64,000 nucleotides of DNA from Pseudomonas chlororaphis (GCA_001023535.1 CP011020.1:5082501-5146500); one strand, 5' to 3'. Shown: positions 35,712 through 45,414, counted from the stretch's first letter. The notes: generated from the sequence alone by a model not told the origin. Translations and numbers: made by a program.

Positions 35712-36542
35712 ATGACACTTCAACAATCGCGTCGCCTGCAAAGCCTGCTGCTGGGTACGCTGGCGTGGGCCATCGCCATCGTGATCTTCTTTCCGATCTT
35801 CTGGATGGTGCTGACCAGCTTCAAGACCGAAATCGATGCGTTCGCCACGCCGCCGCAGTTCATCTTTACGCCGACGCTGGAAAACTACCTGCACATCAAC
35901 GAACGCAGTAACTACATCAGCTTCGCCTGGAACTCGGTGGTCATTTCCTTCAGCGCCACCGCTCTGTGCCTGCTGATTGCGGTGCCGGCGGCCTACTCCA
36001 TGGCCTTCTACGAAACCCAACGCACCAAAGGCACGTTGCTGTGGATGCTCTCCACCAAGATGCTGCCACCGGTGGGCGTGCTGATGCCCATCTACCTGCT
36101 GGCCAAGAGCTTTGGCCTGCTGGACACGCGGATCGCGCTGATCGCCATCTACACGCTGATCAACCTGCCAATCGTGGTCTGGATGATCTACACCTACTTC
36201 AAGGACATTCCCCGCGACATCCTCGAAGCCGCCCGCCTGGACGGGGCCACGCTGTGGCAGGAGATGGTGCGCGTGCTGTTGCCGATCGCCAAGGGGGGCC
36301 TGGCGTCCACCGTGCTGCTGTCGCTGATCCTGTGCTGGAACGAGGCGTTCTGGTCACTGAACCTGACATCGTCCAAAGCCGCGCCGCTGACGGCGCTGAT
36401 CGCCTCGTACTCCAGTCCCGAAGGGCTGTTCTGGGCCAAATTGTCCGCCGTCTCGACCCTCGCCTGCGCGCCGATCCTGATTTTCGGCTGGATCAGCCAG
36501 AAACAGCTGGTGCGCGGTTTGTCTTTCGGCGCCGTGAAATAA
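35712..36542 (+). CDS. mtlG: Polyol ABC transporter permease MtlG
   Basis: 276 residues from the ATG at 35712. MalG-like, with six helices (LAWAIAIVIFFPIFWMVLTSF, FAWNSVVISFSATALCLLIAVPAAYSMAF and others). EAA loop EAARLDGATLWQEMVRVLLPIAKGG. Typical C-terminal end of the family (KQLVRGLSFGAVK). Second membrane subunit of the importer with MtlF. Confidence 0.95.
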   Translation: MTLQQSRRLQSLLLGTLAWAIAIVIFFPIFWMVLTSFKTEIDAFATPPQFIFTPTLENYLHINERSNYISFAWNSVVISFSATALCLLIAVPAAYSMAFYETQRTKGTLLWMLSTKMLPPVGVLMPIYLLAKSFGLLDTRIALIAIYTLINLPIVVWMIYTYFKDIPRDILEAARLDGATLWQEMVRVLLPIAKGGLASTVLLSLILCWNEAFWSLNLTSSKAAPLTALIASYSSPEGLFWAKLSAVSTLACAPILIFGWISQKQLVRGLSFGAVK

Positions 36543-36581
36543 CGCGCCCTACACCCTTATAAGAAGTGGAGGCCCATCCTC

Positions 36582-37685
<1,104 letters not shown>

Positions 37686-37700
37686 TTGCCGAGAACCGCC

Positions 37701-39182
37701 ATGAAACTCAACCGACAGAACCTGCACAACCTCAACCCGGCGGTCGCCCTGCCCGCCTACTCTTTGAGCGACGTCCGCCAAGGCATCGCCCACATCGGCG
37801 TCGGCGGCTTTCACCGGGCCCACCAGGCGTACTACACCGACGCCCTGATGAACACTGGCACCGACCTGGACTGGGCCATCTGTGGCGTCGGCCTGCGGGC
37901 CGAGGATCGCCGCGCCCGGGACGACCTGGCCGGCCAGGACTACCTGTTCACCCTGTACGAGCTGGGTGACACCGACGACACCGAAGTCCGGGTGATCGGC
38001 GCCATCAACGCCATGCTGCTGGCCGAGGACGGCACCCAGGCGTTGATCGACAAGCTCGCCGACCCGCAGATCCGCATCGTCTCGCTGACCATCACCGAAG
38101 GCGGCTACTGCATCGACGACAGCAATGGCGAGTTCATGGCCCACCTGCCACAGATCCAGCACGACCTGGCCCATCCCGACGCGCCGAAGACCGTGTTTGG
38201 TTTCCTCTGCGCCGCGCTCGCCAAGCGTCGCGCCGCCGGCACCCCGGCGTTTACCCTGATGTCCTGCGATAACCTGCCCCACAACGGCGCCGTGACCCGC
38301 AAGGCGCTGCTGGCCTTCGCCGCGCTGCGGGACGCCGAGCTGGGCCAGTGGATCGACCGGAACGTCAGCTTCCCCAACGCCATGGTCGACCGCATCACAC
38401 CCATGACCAGCGTCGCCCACCGCCTGCAACTGCACGACGAACACGGCATCGACGACGCCTGGCCGGTGGTCTGCGAGCCGTTCGTGCAATGGGTATTGGA
38501 AGACAAGTTCGTCAACGGTCGTCCGGCCTGGGAAAAGGTCGGCGTGCAGTTCACCGACGACGTCACCCCCTATGAAGAAATGAAGATCAAGCTGCTCAAC
38601 GGCAGCCACCTGGCGGTGACCTACCTGGGCTTTCTCAAGGGCTATCGCTTTGTCCACGAGACCATGAACGACCCGCTGTTCGTGCGCTACATGCGCGCCT
38701 ACATGGACCTGGACGTCACGCCGCAACTGGCGCCGGTGCCGGGCATCGACCTGGCCGACTACAAGGACACCCTGGTGGAGCGCTTTTCCAACCAGGCGAT
38801 TGCCGACCAGCTGGAGCGGGTGTGTTCGGACGGCTCGTCGAAGTTTCCCAAGTTCACCGTACCGACGATCAATCGCCTGATTGCCGACGGGCGCGAGACA
38901 CGTCGTGCGGCCCTGGTGGTGGCAGCGTGGGCCGTGTACCTCAAGGGCGTGGACGAAAATGGCCTGGCCTATACGATTCCAGACCCACGGGCAGCGTTCT
39001 GCCAGGCGCTGGTGGCCGACGATGCGCTGGTCACCCAGCGATTGCTAGAGGTGGAAGAAATCTTTGGCACGGCCATCCCCCGCTCGCCGGAGTTCGTGGC
39101 AGCCTTCGAATGGTGCTGCAACAGCTTGCGCGAACACGGGGTAACGCGAACACTTGAGCGAGTATTGGCTGACACGGAATAA
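37701..39182 (+). CDS. mtlD: Mannitol 2-dehydrogenase
   Basis: 493 residues from the ATG at 37701, the family length. Long-chain polyol dehydrogenase: NAD-binding IAHIGVGGFHRAHQAYY, and the catalytic trio known from P. fluorescens mannitol 2-dehydrogenase falls at exactly the published numbers here (Lys295, Asn300, His303 in KIKLLNGSH). Oxidises D-mannitol to D-fructose (also arabitol to xylulose and sorbitol to fructose) with NAD+. The products are substrates of the two kinases encoded next, MtlZ and MtlY. Confidence 0.97.
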   Translation: MKLNRQNLHNLNPAVALPAYSLSDVRQGIAHIGVGGFHRAHQAYYTDALMNTGTDLDWAICGVGLRAEDRRARDDLAGQDYLFTLYELGDTDDTEVRVIGAINAMLLAEDGTQALIDKLADPQIRIVSLTITEGGYCIDDSNGEFMAHLPQIQHDLAHPDAPKTVFGFLCAALAKRRAAGTPAFTLMSCDNLPHNGAVTRKALLAFAALRDAELGQWIDRNVSFPNAMVDRITPMTSVAHRLQLHDEHGIDDAWPVVCEPFVQWVLEDKFVNGRPAWEKVGVQFTDDVTPYEEMKIKLLNGSHLAVTYLGFLKGYRFVHETMNDPLFVRYMRAYMDLDVTPQLAPVPGIDLADYKDTLVERFSNQAIADQLERVCSDGSSKFPKFTVPTINRLIADGRETRRAALVVAAWAVYLKGVDENGLAYTIPDPRAAFCQALVADDALVTQRLLEVEEIFGTAIPRSPEFVAAFEWCCNSLREHGVTRTLERVLADTE

Positions 39183-39204
39183 GCCTGCGGATCCGGCGGC
39201 TTTT

Positions 39205-39234
39205 TGTGGCGAGAGGATAAATTCCCCCGCCACA
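39205..39234. repeat. REP-like small hairpin between mtlD and mtlY
   Basis: TGTGGCG ... CGCCACA closes a hairpin with an imperfect inner part (AGAGGATAAATTCCC), a degenerate form of the element at 32972. Confidence 0.6.
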
Positions 39235-39297
39235 GGTTCCACCATGTCCCGGTCCAAACAGTTCTGTGCTGACGGTTCATTGATATCAAGGATTTCT

Positions 39298-40785
39298 ATG
39301 GCAAACCAACAACTGTTCCTGGGCATCGACTGCGGCACCCAAGGCACCAAGGCGCTGGTTCTGGACGCCACCAGTGGCCAGGTCCTGGGCCTCGGTGCGG
39401 CGGCCCACTCCATGATCAGCGGCCCCAACGGCTGCCGTGAACAAGACACCGGGGAATGGCTCGAAGCCTTCACCCAAGCGACCCGGCAAGCGCTGGCCAA
39501 CGCCGGTGTGGATGGTCAGGCCATTCTCGGCATCGGTGTGTCTGGTCAGCAACACGGGCTGGTGCTACTCGACGAGCAAGACCAGGTGCTGCGCCCGGCC
39601 AAGCTCTGGTGCGACACCGAAACCACGCCGGAAAACGACCGGTTGCTGGCCCACCTGGGCGGCGAAAGCGGCTCCCTGGCGCGCCTCGGCGTGGTCATCG
39701 CCCCCGGCTACACCGTGTCGAAACTGCTGTGGACCCGGGAGCAGCATCCGCAGGTGTTCAACCGTATCGCCCGCATCCTGTTGCCCCACGATTTTCTCAA
39801 CCACTGGCTCACCGGCCGCCATTGCACCGAATATGGCGACGCCTCGGGCACCGGCTATTTCAATGTCCGCACCCGTCAATGGGATGAATCATTGCTGAGC
39901 CACATCGACCCCAGCGGACGCCTGCAATCGGCGCTGCCGGAACTGATCGAGGCGCACCAACCGGTCGGGCGCATCCTGCCGGCCATCGCCGCGCACCTGG
40001 GCATCAACCCTGACGCCGTGGTGGCCAGCGGTGGCGGCGACAACATGATGGGCGCCATCGGCACCGGCAATATCCAGCCCGGCGTGATCACCATGAGCCT
40101 CGGTTCCTCCGGCACGGTATACGCCTATGCCGCTGAGCCAGTGGTCAGCCCGCAACCGTCGGTGGCGACGTTCTGTTCCTCCAGCGGTGGCTGGCTGCCG
40201 TTGATCTGCACCATGAACCTGACCAACGCCACCGGGGCCGTCCGTGAGCTTTTGGCGCTGGACATCGACGCCTTCAACACCCTGGTGACCGAAGCCCCGA
40301 TCGGCGCCGAGGGCGTGTGCATGCTGCCGTTCCTCAACGGCGAGCGGGTCCCGGCCCTGCCCCACGCCACTGGCAGCCTGCTGGGCCTGACCACCACCAA
40401 CCTGACCCGGGCCAACCTGTGCCGCGCCGTGGTCGAAGGCACCACCTTCGGCTTGCGCTATGGCCTGGACCTGCTGCGGGCCAACGGGCTCCAGGCCCAG
40501 AGCATCCGGCTGATCGGCGGCGGCTCGAAGAGCCCGGTGTGGCGGCAGATCGTCGCCGATATCATGGACACCACGGTCATCTGCACCGAACAGAGCGAAG
40601 CGGCCGCCCTCGGTGCGGCCATCCAGGCTGCCTGGTGCCAGTCAGGCGCGCAACATGGCCTGGCCGAGCTGTGCGAGCGTTGCGTCAAGCTCGACCCGGC
40701 CAGCGAAACCCGGCCTGTCGCCGCGCATGTCGCGGCGTCGCAACAAGCTTATGAACGATACCGACAACACGTCGCAACCCTTTGA
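39298..40785 (+). CDS. mtlY: Xylulokinase
   Basis: 495 residues from the ATG at 39298 with AAGGA before it; the open frame upstream is non-coding REP sequence. FGGY carbohydrate kinase: N-terminal phosphate loop FLGIDCGTQGTKALVLD, VSGQQHGLVLLD, catalytic-region TGYFNVRTRQWDE, second-domain GGGDNMMGAIGTG and adenosine motif LIGGGSKSPVWRQIVADI. Phosphorylates D-xylulose made from D-arabitol by MtlD. Order MtlD-MtlY-MtlZ matches the described P. fluorescens operon. Confidence 0.94.
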   Translation: MANQQLFLGIDCGTQGTKALVLDATSGQVLGLGAAAHSMISGPNGCREQDTGEWLEAFTQATRQALANAGVDGQAILGIGVSGQQHGLVLLDEQDQVLRPAKLWCDTETTPENDRLLAHLGGESGSLARLGVVIAPGYTVSKLLWTREQHPQVFNRIARILLPHDFLNHWLTGRHCTEYGDASGTGYFNVRTRQWDESLLSHIDPSGRLQSALPELIEAHQPVGRILPAIAAHLGINPDAVVASGGGDNMMGAIGTGNIQPGVITMSLGSSGTVYAYAAEPVVSPQPSVATFCSSSGGWLPLICTMNLTNATGAVRELLALDIDAFNTLVTEAPIGAEGVCMLPFLNGERVPALPHATGSLLGLTTTNLTRANLCRAVVEGTTFGLRYGLDLLRANGLQAQSIRLIGGGSKSPVWRQIVADIMDTTVICTEQSEAAALGAAIQAAWCQSGAQHGLAELCERCVKLDPASETRPVAAHVAASQQAYERYRQHVATL

Positions 40786-40797
40786 GAGCGGGCAACT

Positions 40798-41736
40798 ATG
40801 TATTTGGTGTGTGGTGAAGCACTGTTTGATTTTTTCAGCGGGACCGAGGCGCAGACCCCTGCCTCGCAGGTGAACTTCAAGGCCCTGACCGGTGGCTCGC
40901 CGTTCAACGTGGCCGTGGGGCTGCGCCGCCTGGGGATCGAGGCCGCGCTGTTCACCGGCCTGTCCACCGACTACCTCGGTCGACGCTTGCACCAGGTCCT
41001 GGTGGATGAAGGCGTCTGCACCCATTACCTGCGGGAGGTCGATGCGCCGACGACCCTGGCGATGGTCGCCGTGGGCGCCAATGGCTCCCCCCATTACAGC
41101 TTTCGAGGGGAAGGCTGTGCCGACCGCCAGTTGCACCTGGAGCACCTGCCAGCGCTGGGCCCCGAAGTACGTGGTTTGCACGTGGGCTCGTTTTCCCTGG
41201 TGGTCCAGCCGGTGGGCGATACGCTCCTGGCCCTGGTGCTGCGCGAAAGCGGCCGGCGCCTGATCACCCTGGACCCCAACGTACGACTCAACCCGCAACC
41301 GGACATCGAACTGTGGCGCTCACGGATGGCGATGCTGGTGGAGTACGCCGACCTCATCAAGGTCAGCGACGAAGACTTGAGCCTGCTCTACCCCGAACTC
41401 GATCCCCAGGCGGTCATCGAAGGGTGGCTGCAACACCGTTGCCAGTTGGTCTTCCTGACCCGTGGCGGCCAGGGCGCCACGGTGTTCAGCCGTCAGTACG
41501 GCTCTTGGTCGATGCCCGCCTGCCCGGTGAAGATGGCAGACACCGTCGGGGCCGGCGACACGTTCCAGGCGGCGTTGATTGCCTGGCTGACGGAACAGCG
41601 ACTGGATTCGATCGAAGGGCTGCACAGCCTGAGCCGCGAACAGATTGGCGCCATGCTCGAGTTCGCCATGCGTGCCGCCGCCCTGACCTGCGGCAAGACC
41701 GGGCCGGACCTGCCCTACCGGCACCAGTTGAACTGA
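40798..41736 (+). CDS. mtlZ: Fructokinase (PfkB family)
   Basis: 312 residues. Ribokinase-fold: MYLVCGEALFDFF start, GGSPFNVAVGLRRLGIEAALFTGLSTDYLGRRL (first PfkB signature) and DTVGAGDTFQAALIAWL with the catalytic Asp (second signature). Phosphorylates the D-fructose produced by MtlD. Starts 12 bases after mtlY and ends the operon; no strong terminator is seen after it. Confidence 0.94.
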   Translation: MYLVCGEALFDFFSGTEAQTPASQVNFKALTGGSPFNVAVGLRRLGIEAALFTGLSTDYLGRRLHQVLVDEGVCTHYLREVDAPTTLAMVAVGANGSPHYSFRGEGCADRQLHLEHLPALGPEVRGLHVGSFSLVVQPVGDTLLALVLRESGRRLITLDPNVRLNPQPDIELWRSRMAMLVEYADLIKVSDEDLSLLYPELDPQAVIEGWLQHRCQLVFLTRGGQGATVFSRQYGSWSMPACPVKMADTVGAGDTFQAALIAWLTEQRLDSIEGLHSLSREQIGAMLEFAMRAAALTCGKTGPDLPYRHQLN

Positions 41737-41929
41737 TCCCCCCAGCGGCTGCCACCCGTTCGGGCCTGGCAGTTGCCTGGGTGCACCGCAGCCAAGCGCA
41801 GCGCTTAACCGCCTTTTAATCCCGCGATCCGACACTGACCCGGACCGCGCCCTCCTCACCCCAAGGCCCTGCGCGGCAGACCTCGGTGCCCAGGCACCCG
41901 GTCGTCCTCTCTGCTGCGGAGTTCTGATC

Positions 41930-42190
41930 ATGAATATTCGTGCGTTAATCGCCGCTGTGTCGTTGCTCAGCCTGGCCGGCTTCGCCGGTCTGGCCCAGGC
42001 CGACGACCTACAGCCCACGCCCTATCGCTATGGCATGCCGTTGGAAATCAAGAAGGTGCTGTCGTTGACGGAACCGTCCACACCTTATTGCGAAGTGGTC
42101 ACTGCCCAGATGGTGTACATCGACAAAGCGGGGCAAACCCGAGATATCTCGTACAACAAGCTGTCGCAGGCTTGCACGAGCGCGGACTGA
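41930..42190 (+). CDS. DUF2790 small exported protein
   Basis: 86 residues with a signal sequence (LIAAVSLLSLAGFAGLAQA) and a mature part of ~62 residues. YRYGMPLEIKKVLSLTEPSTPYCEVVTAQMVYIDKAGQTRDISYNKLSQAC is the Pseudomonas DUF2790 pattern, with two conserved Cys that could form a disulphide. Periplasmic; function unknown. Many Pseudomonas paralogues respond to metal or stress signals. Confidence 0.85.
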   Translation: MNIRALIAAVSLLSLAGFAGLAQADDLQPTPYRYGMPLEIKKVLSLTEPSTPYCEVVTAQMVYIDKAGQTRDISYNKLSQACTSAD

Positions 42191-42273
42191 ACGCCAACGC
42201 CCTGGAAAAACTGGACGCCGGGTTCGGACGTTGACCGGACCCAGGCGTCAGGCTTACCGGGAAAAGGCCGCCG

Positions 42274-42552
42274 TTAGCGCCCGGTCATTCGGTGCTGCTG
42301 ATGAACATGGCTGCCCATGTGGTGGCCGTGATCGAGTTCAGTACGCAACTCGGCAATCAGGTCGTTGATCGCCCGGCAACCGGTGAGCTTCTTGGCATCG
42401 ATATCGGATTTGATCAACGCCACGCGATCGGTCTCATGATCGTCATAAATCTTGACCGTCATTGTCAGATCGGGTGACAAGCTGCATTGGGAGCGCTTGG
42501 GCAACAAGCTGCTTTCAATGATGTTTCGCATTTCGAGGGCAGATAAAAACAT
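42274..42552 (-). CDS. DUF1652 small protein
   Basis: 92 residues from the ATG at 42552, preceded by AGGAGAG. The N-terminal FLSALEMRNIIESSLLPKRSQCSL followed by LTMTVKIYD and a C-terminal SRAINDLIAEL-like helix (CRAINDLIAELRTEL) is the DUF1652 pattern, restricted to Pseudomonas. It ends in a His-rich tail (HGHHMGSHVHQQH) that may bind metal. Function unknown. Upstream lies a 16-base tandem repeat. Confidence 0.82.
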   Translation of the reverse strand: MFLSALEMRNIIESSLLPKRSQCSLSPDLTMTVKIYDDHETDRVALIKSDIDAKKLTGCRAINDLIAELRTELDHGHHMGSHVHQQHRMTGR

Positions 42553-42947
42553 GGCGACTCTCTCCTGTTGAGGCGGCCAACTTATGTATACGACGGCGGT
42601 ATTTTCGTCCGTTTCTTCCCTGCGGACTGGGACTACGAATGCCGAGCCGTTCGTTCGTCTTTTGGCGTTGTGATTCAATGAGTCCAACCAGCGGACTCCT
42701 GAACACTCTCGCTCCTGAACACTCTCGCAAAAAATATACCTGCAATGCCGAAAACAGAGATTGATATCAATCAATGACTTAGCGACGTTGCCTGGCGCAC
42801 CGCCCGTGCAGAATGCAAGGAAACGGCGCTTTCTTCATGCAAACTGCAATTGCATTCATCCTGTCGAAGCCAGAGTAGCCCCAATTTGGCTCGCGCAAGT
42901 GGGCGTCCGTCGCCTCGTTCAAAAAAAGTGTGACGTGGCGTAAAAAT
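42553..42947. other. Intergenic region between DUF1652 gene and threonine dehydratase gene
   Basis: 395 bases of lower GC content. It should hold the promoter of the DUF1652 gene (minus strand) and the 3' end of the dehydratase transcript. It contains an exact 16-base tandem duplication at 42697-42728. No coding frame is convincing. Confidence 0.5.
42697..42728. repeat. 16-base tandem duplication upstream of DUF1652 gene
   Basis: TCCTGAACACTCTCGC occurs twice head to tail without a mismatch, ~145 bases before the DUF1652 start. Could be a doubled regulator site or a replication slip. Confidence 0.8.
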
Positions 42948-43955
42948 TCAAACGGCGTCTACCGCCGCGCGCTCCGCCACATGGCGCAAGCTGTCGAAAT
43001 TGATGTTGGCCCCCGAGTTGATCGCCACCCAGGTCTGGTCTCGCAGACCGGTGCGGGCGGCGTACTGCTTGATGCCCGCCACCGCCAGCGCACCCGAGGG
43101 CTCGGTGATAGAACGGGTGTCGTCATAGATGTCCTTGATCGCCGCGCACAGTTGGTCGTTACTCACGGTGATCACTTCATCGACGCAGAACCGGCAAACC
43201 TCGAAGCTGTGGACGCCTATCTGCGCCACGGCGACGCCGTCGGCGAAAGTGCCCACTTCGGCCAGGATGACTCGCTCTGCTGCGCTCAACGCGGCGGCAA
43301 GGCACGCAGAATGCTCAGACTCGACCCCGATGATCCGCACGTCTGGCCGCAGGTACTTGATGTAGGCAGCGATCCCGGCGATCAATCCGCCACCGCCCAC
43401 CGGAACAAAGATCGCATCCAGTTGGCCAGGGTGCTGGCGCAGGATTTCCATGGCGACGGTGCCCTGCCCGGCAATCACTTGCGGGTCATCGAACGGCGAC
43501 ACGAACTCGCGCCCCGTCTGCCGGGCCAGTTCCAGCGCATAGGCCAGGGCGAATGGAAAGCTCTCGCCGTGCAACAACGCCTCGGCGCCGCGGTTGCGCA
43601 CGCCCAGCACTTTCAGCTCCGGGGTCGTGAGGGGCATCACGATGCTGGCCGAAATCCCCAGCTCCCGGGCCGCCAGTGCCACGCCCTGGGCATGGTTGCC
43701 CGCCGAGGCGGTGATGACACCCCGGGCGCGCTGCTCCGGGGTCAGTTGCACGAGTTTGTTGTAGGCACCGCGGATCTTGAAAGAAAACGTCGGTTGCAAG
43801 TCCTCGCGCTTGAGCAGGATCCGGTTGCCCAAGGTTTCAGACAATGCCGGGGCCGCTTGCAGCGGCGTGCGCACTGCCAGCTCGTACACCGGCGCGGCGA
43901 GGATCTTCTTGACGTAGTGCTCCAGCAGGGTTTGCTCGGCGGGGGTAGCGGTCAT
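42948..43955 (-). CDS. Threonine dehydratase (catalytic domain only)
   Basis: 335 residues, PLP-dependent fold type II. The PLP lysine is in PTFSFKIRGAYNKL, the glycine loop is VPVGGGGLIAG, and TASAGNHAQGVAL is family-typical. It deaminates threonine to 2-oxobutanoate, the first step of isoleucine synthesis. Up to SGANINFDSLRHVAERA it follows the biosynthetic enzyme IlvA of E. coli, then stops: the C-terminal ACT-like domains (~170 residues), which give isoleucine inhibition, are absent. The ATG at 43955 has an AGGAGA site. The gene is preceded by a leader-peptide attenuator (43991-44101), suggesting control by charged tRNA instead of feedback. It is a dehydratase of this sort rather than serine racemase by overall similarity. 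Confidence 0.9.
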   Translation of the reverse strand: MTATPAEQTLLEHYVKKILAAPVYELAVRTPLQAAPALSETLGNRILLKREDLQPTFSFKIRGAYNKLVQLTPEQRARGVITASAGNHAQGVALAARELGISASIVMPLTTPELKVLGVRNRGAEALLHGESFPFALAYALELARQTGREFVSPFDDPQVIAGQGTVAMEILRQHPGQLDAIFVPVGGGGLIAGIAAYIKYLRPDVRIIGVESEHSACLAAALSAAERVILAEVGTFADGVAVAQIGVHSFEVCRFCVDEVITVSNDQLCAAIKDIYDDTRSITEPSGALAVAGIKQYAARTGLRDQTWVAINSGANINFDSLRHVAERAAVDAV

Positions 43956-43990
43956 GGCGGTCTCCTGGTTTGGACAGAACCCGGGAGACA

Positions 43991-44020
43991 GAAAGAAAAA
44001 ACCCGCCTCCAGGGCGGGTT
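43991..44020 (-). terminator. Attenuator terminator before threonine dehydratase gene
   Basis: On the minus strand AACCCGCC-CTGGA-GGCGGGTT (44020 to 44000), 8-bp GC-rich stem, followed by TTTT-C-TTTC. It sits 35 bases before the dehydratase start, after the leader ORF. The 5' arm can alternatively pair with GGCGGGTT at 44045-44038, the end of the leader ORF, which would block termination. Confidence 0.85.
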
Positions 44021-44035
44021 GGGTGCAGCCGACAG

Positions 44036-44101
44036 CTAACCCGCCAAATAAGGAATGGCGGTAATAATGCTTGGCTGGCTGCGCAGTACGGTGAAAGTCA
44101 T
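44036..44101 (-). CDS. Leader peptide of threonine dehydratase attenuator
   Basis: A 21-codon ORF starting ATG at 44101 and ending TAG at 44036. Nine of 21 residues are Thr, Ile, Val or Leu; the key run is S-I-I-T-A-I at codons 11-16 (ATT ATT ACC GCC ATT). Region 1 (CCGCCA, 44061-44056) overlaps codons 14-16 and pairs with region 2 (TGGCGG, 44046-44041). A ribosome waiting at the Ile codons would mask region 1 and free region 2 to pair with region 3. The ORF has only a weak, very close AGG before ATG, and its transcript may start at or near the ATG. Assignment rests on structure, not on a known homologue. Confidence 0.8.
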   Translation of the reverse strand: MTFTVLRSQPSIITAIPYLAG

Positions 44102-44107
44102 GCCTGG

Positions 44108-44136
44108 AAACTAGCCGGGCGTTGAAGGCAAGTCAA
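44108..44136 (-). promoter_or_regulatory. Sigma70-type promoter of the attenuated threonine dehydratase transcript
   Basis: TTGACT (44136-44131), 17-base spacer, TAGTTT (44113-44108) on the minus strand. The next 6-7 bases lead directly to the leader ATG at 44101, so initiation would occur at or one base around the start codon, giving a leaderless mRNA. Confidence 0.55.
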
Positions 44137-44220
44137 TTGCAATTTGCACCCATGAGGTCTGCTTGTGGGAGCCTGGCCACGGCAACCCGACTCCCAACAG
44201 CCTCGTGGGCGCGACCTTAT

Positions 44221-45369
44221 CTATTTCAGACCGACTTTATACAACGCCCCGCTGGCCTCATCCGTCAGCACATACAGGTAGCCATCCGGCCCCTGGCGCA
44301 CGTCGCGCACGCGCTCGCCGAGTTCACCCAGCAGGCGTTCCTCATGAACCACCTTGTCGCCTTCGAATTCCAGGCGGATCAGCTCCTTGGACGCCAACGC
44401 CCCGATGAACACGTTGCGCTGCCAGGCCTTGAAGCGGTCATTGTCGTAGAACGCCATGCCGCTGAGCCCTGGCGACACTTGCCAGACATGCAGCGGGCCA
44501 AGGGTGCCTTCGACGGTCTTGCCCTGGGCTTCGGGAATCGGGGCACCCGAATAGTTGATGCCGTGGGTCGCCAGCGGCCAGCCATAATTCTGGCCTCGCT
44601 CGATGACGTTCAGCTCATCGCCGCCCTTGGGCCCATGTTCGTTCTCCCACAAGGTGCCATTCCAGGGGTTCAGGGCTGCGCCCTGGGGATTGCGCATGCC
44701 ATAGGACCAGATCTCGGGACGGACGTTTTTCTGCCCGACAAAAGGGTTGTCGTCCGGGACCTTGCCGTCCGGGTAGATACGTACGACCTTGCCCTGCAGC
44801 TTGTCCAGGTCCTGGGCGGTAGGCCGGTCATTGTTCTCCCCCAAGGTAATGAACAGGTAGCCGTCCCGGTCGAACACCAGCCGTGAGCCGAAGTGATTGC
44901 CCGTCGACAGCTTGGGTTGCTGGCGGAAGATCACATTGAAATTTTCCAGGCGCTTGCGGTCTTCGGACAGTTGTCCCCGGCCCACGGCAGTGCCCGCCTT
45001 GCCATCGGCTCCCGCTTCGGCATAAGACAGGTAGACGGTGCGATCCTGCAGGAAGTCCGGTGACAGTACGACGTCGAGCAAGCCGCCCTGCCCCTCGGCC
45101 CACACCTCGGGCACGCCGCTCAATGGCGCAGAGAGCTGGCCATCAGGGCTTACCACGCGCAGATTGCCCGTGCGCTCGGTGACCAGCATGCCCTGCTGGC
45201 CGGGCAGGAACGCCACAGACCAGGGATGTTGCAGCCCCTTGGTCAACGTGGTCACCTCCAGGGTGCCTTCCTCGCTCTTGAACTGTTGGGTCTGCGCGGC
45301 TGAAACCGGCGTGACCAGGGTGAGAACCGCGCTGGCGCAAAAGATCGCCAGGAGTGTTTTAGGCAACAT
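44221..45369 (-). CDS. PQQ-dependent aldose sugar dehydrogenase (YliI-like)
   Basis: 382 residues from the ATG at 45369, chosen because AAGGA is seven bases before it (a GTG at 45375 overlaps the ribosome site). A signal sequence (LLAIFCASAVLTLVTPVSA) leads to a six-blade propeller of the soluble-glucose-dehydrogenase type: HPWSVAFLPG, MLVTERTGNLRVV, GGLLDVVLSPDF, NHFGSRLVFDRDGYLFITLGE, RNPQGAALNPWNGTLWENEHGPKGGDELN. Periplasmic oxidation of aldose sugars with PQQ and Ca2+ is the family activity. Another minus-strand gene lies 45 bases upstream. Confidence 0.9.
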   Translation of the reverse strand: MLPKTLLAIFCASAVLTLVTPVSAAQTQQFKSEEGTLEVTTLTKGLQHPWSVAFLPGQQGMLVTERTGNLRVVSPDGQLSAPLSGVPEVWAEGQGGLLDVVLSPDFLQDRTVYLSYAEAGADGKAGTAVGRGQLSEDRKRLENFNVIFRQQPKLSTGNHFGSRLVFDRDGYLFITLGENNDRPTAQDLDKLQGKVVRIYPDGKVPDDNPFVGQKNVRPEIWSYGMRNPQGAALNPWNGTLWENEHGPKGGDELNVIERGQNYGWPLATHGINYSGAPIPEAQGKTVEGTLGPLHVWQVSPGLSGMAFYDNDRFKAWQRNVFIGALASKELIRLEFEGDKVVHEERLLGELGERVRDVRQGPDGYLYVLTDEASGALYKVGLK

Positions 45370-45414
45370 GCACACGTCCTTCTGTAATGGAAATAAGTCA
45401 GCCAGGCTCCACGC

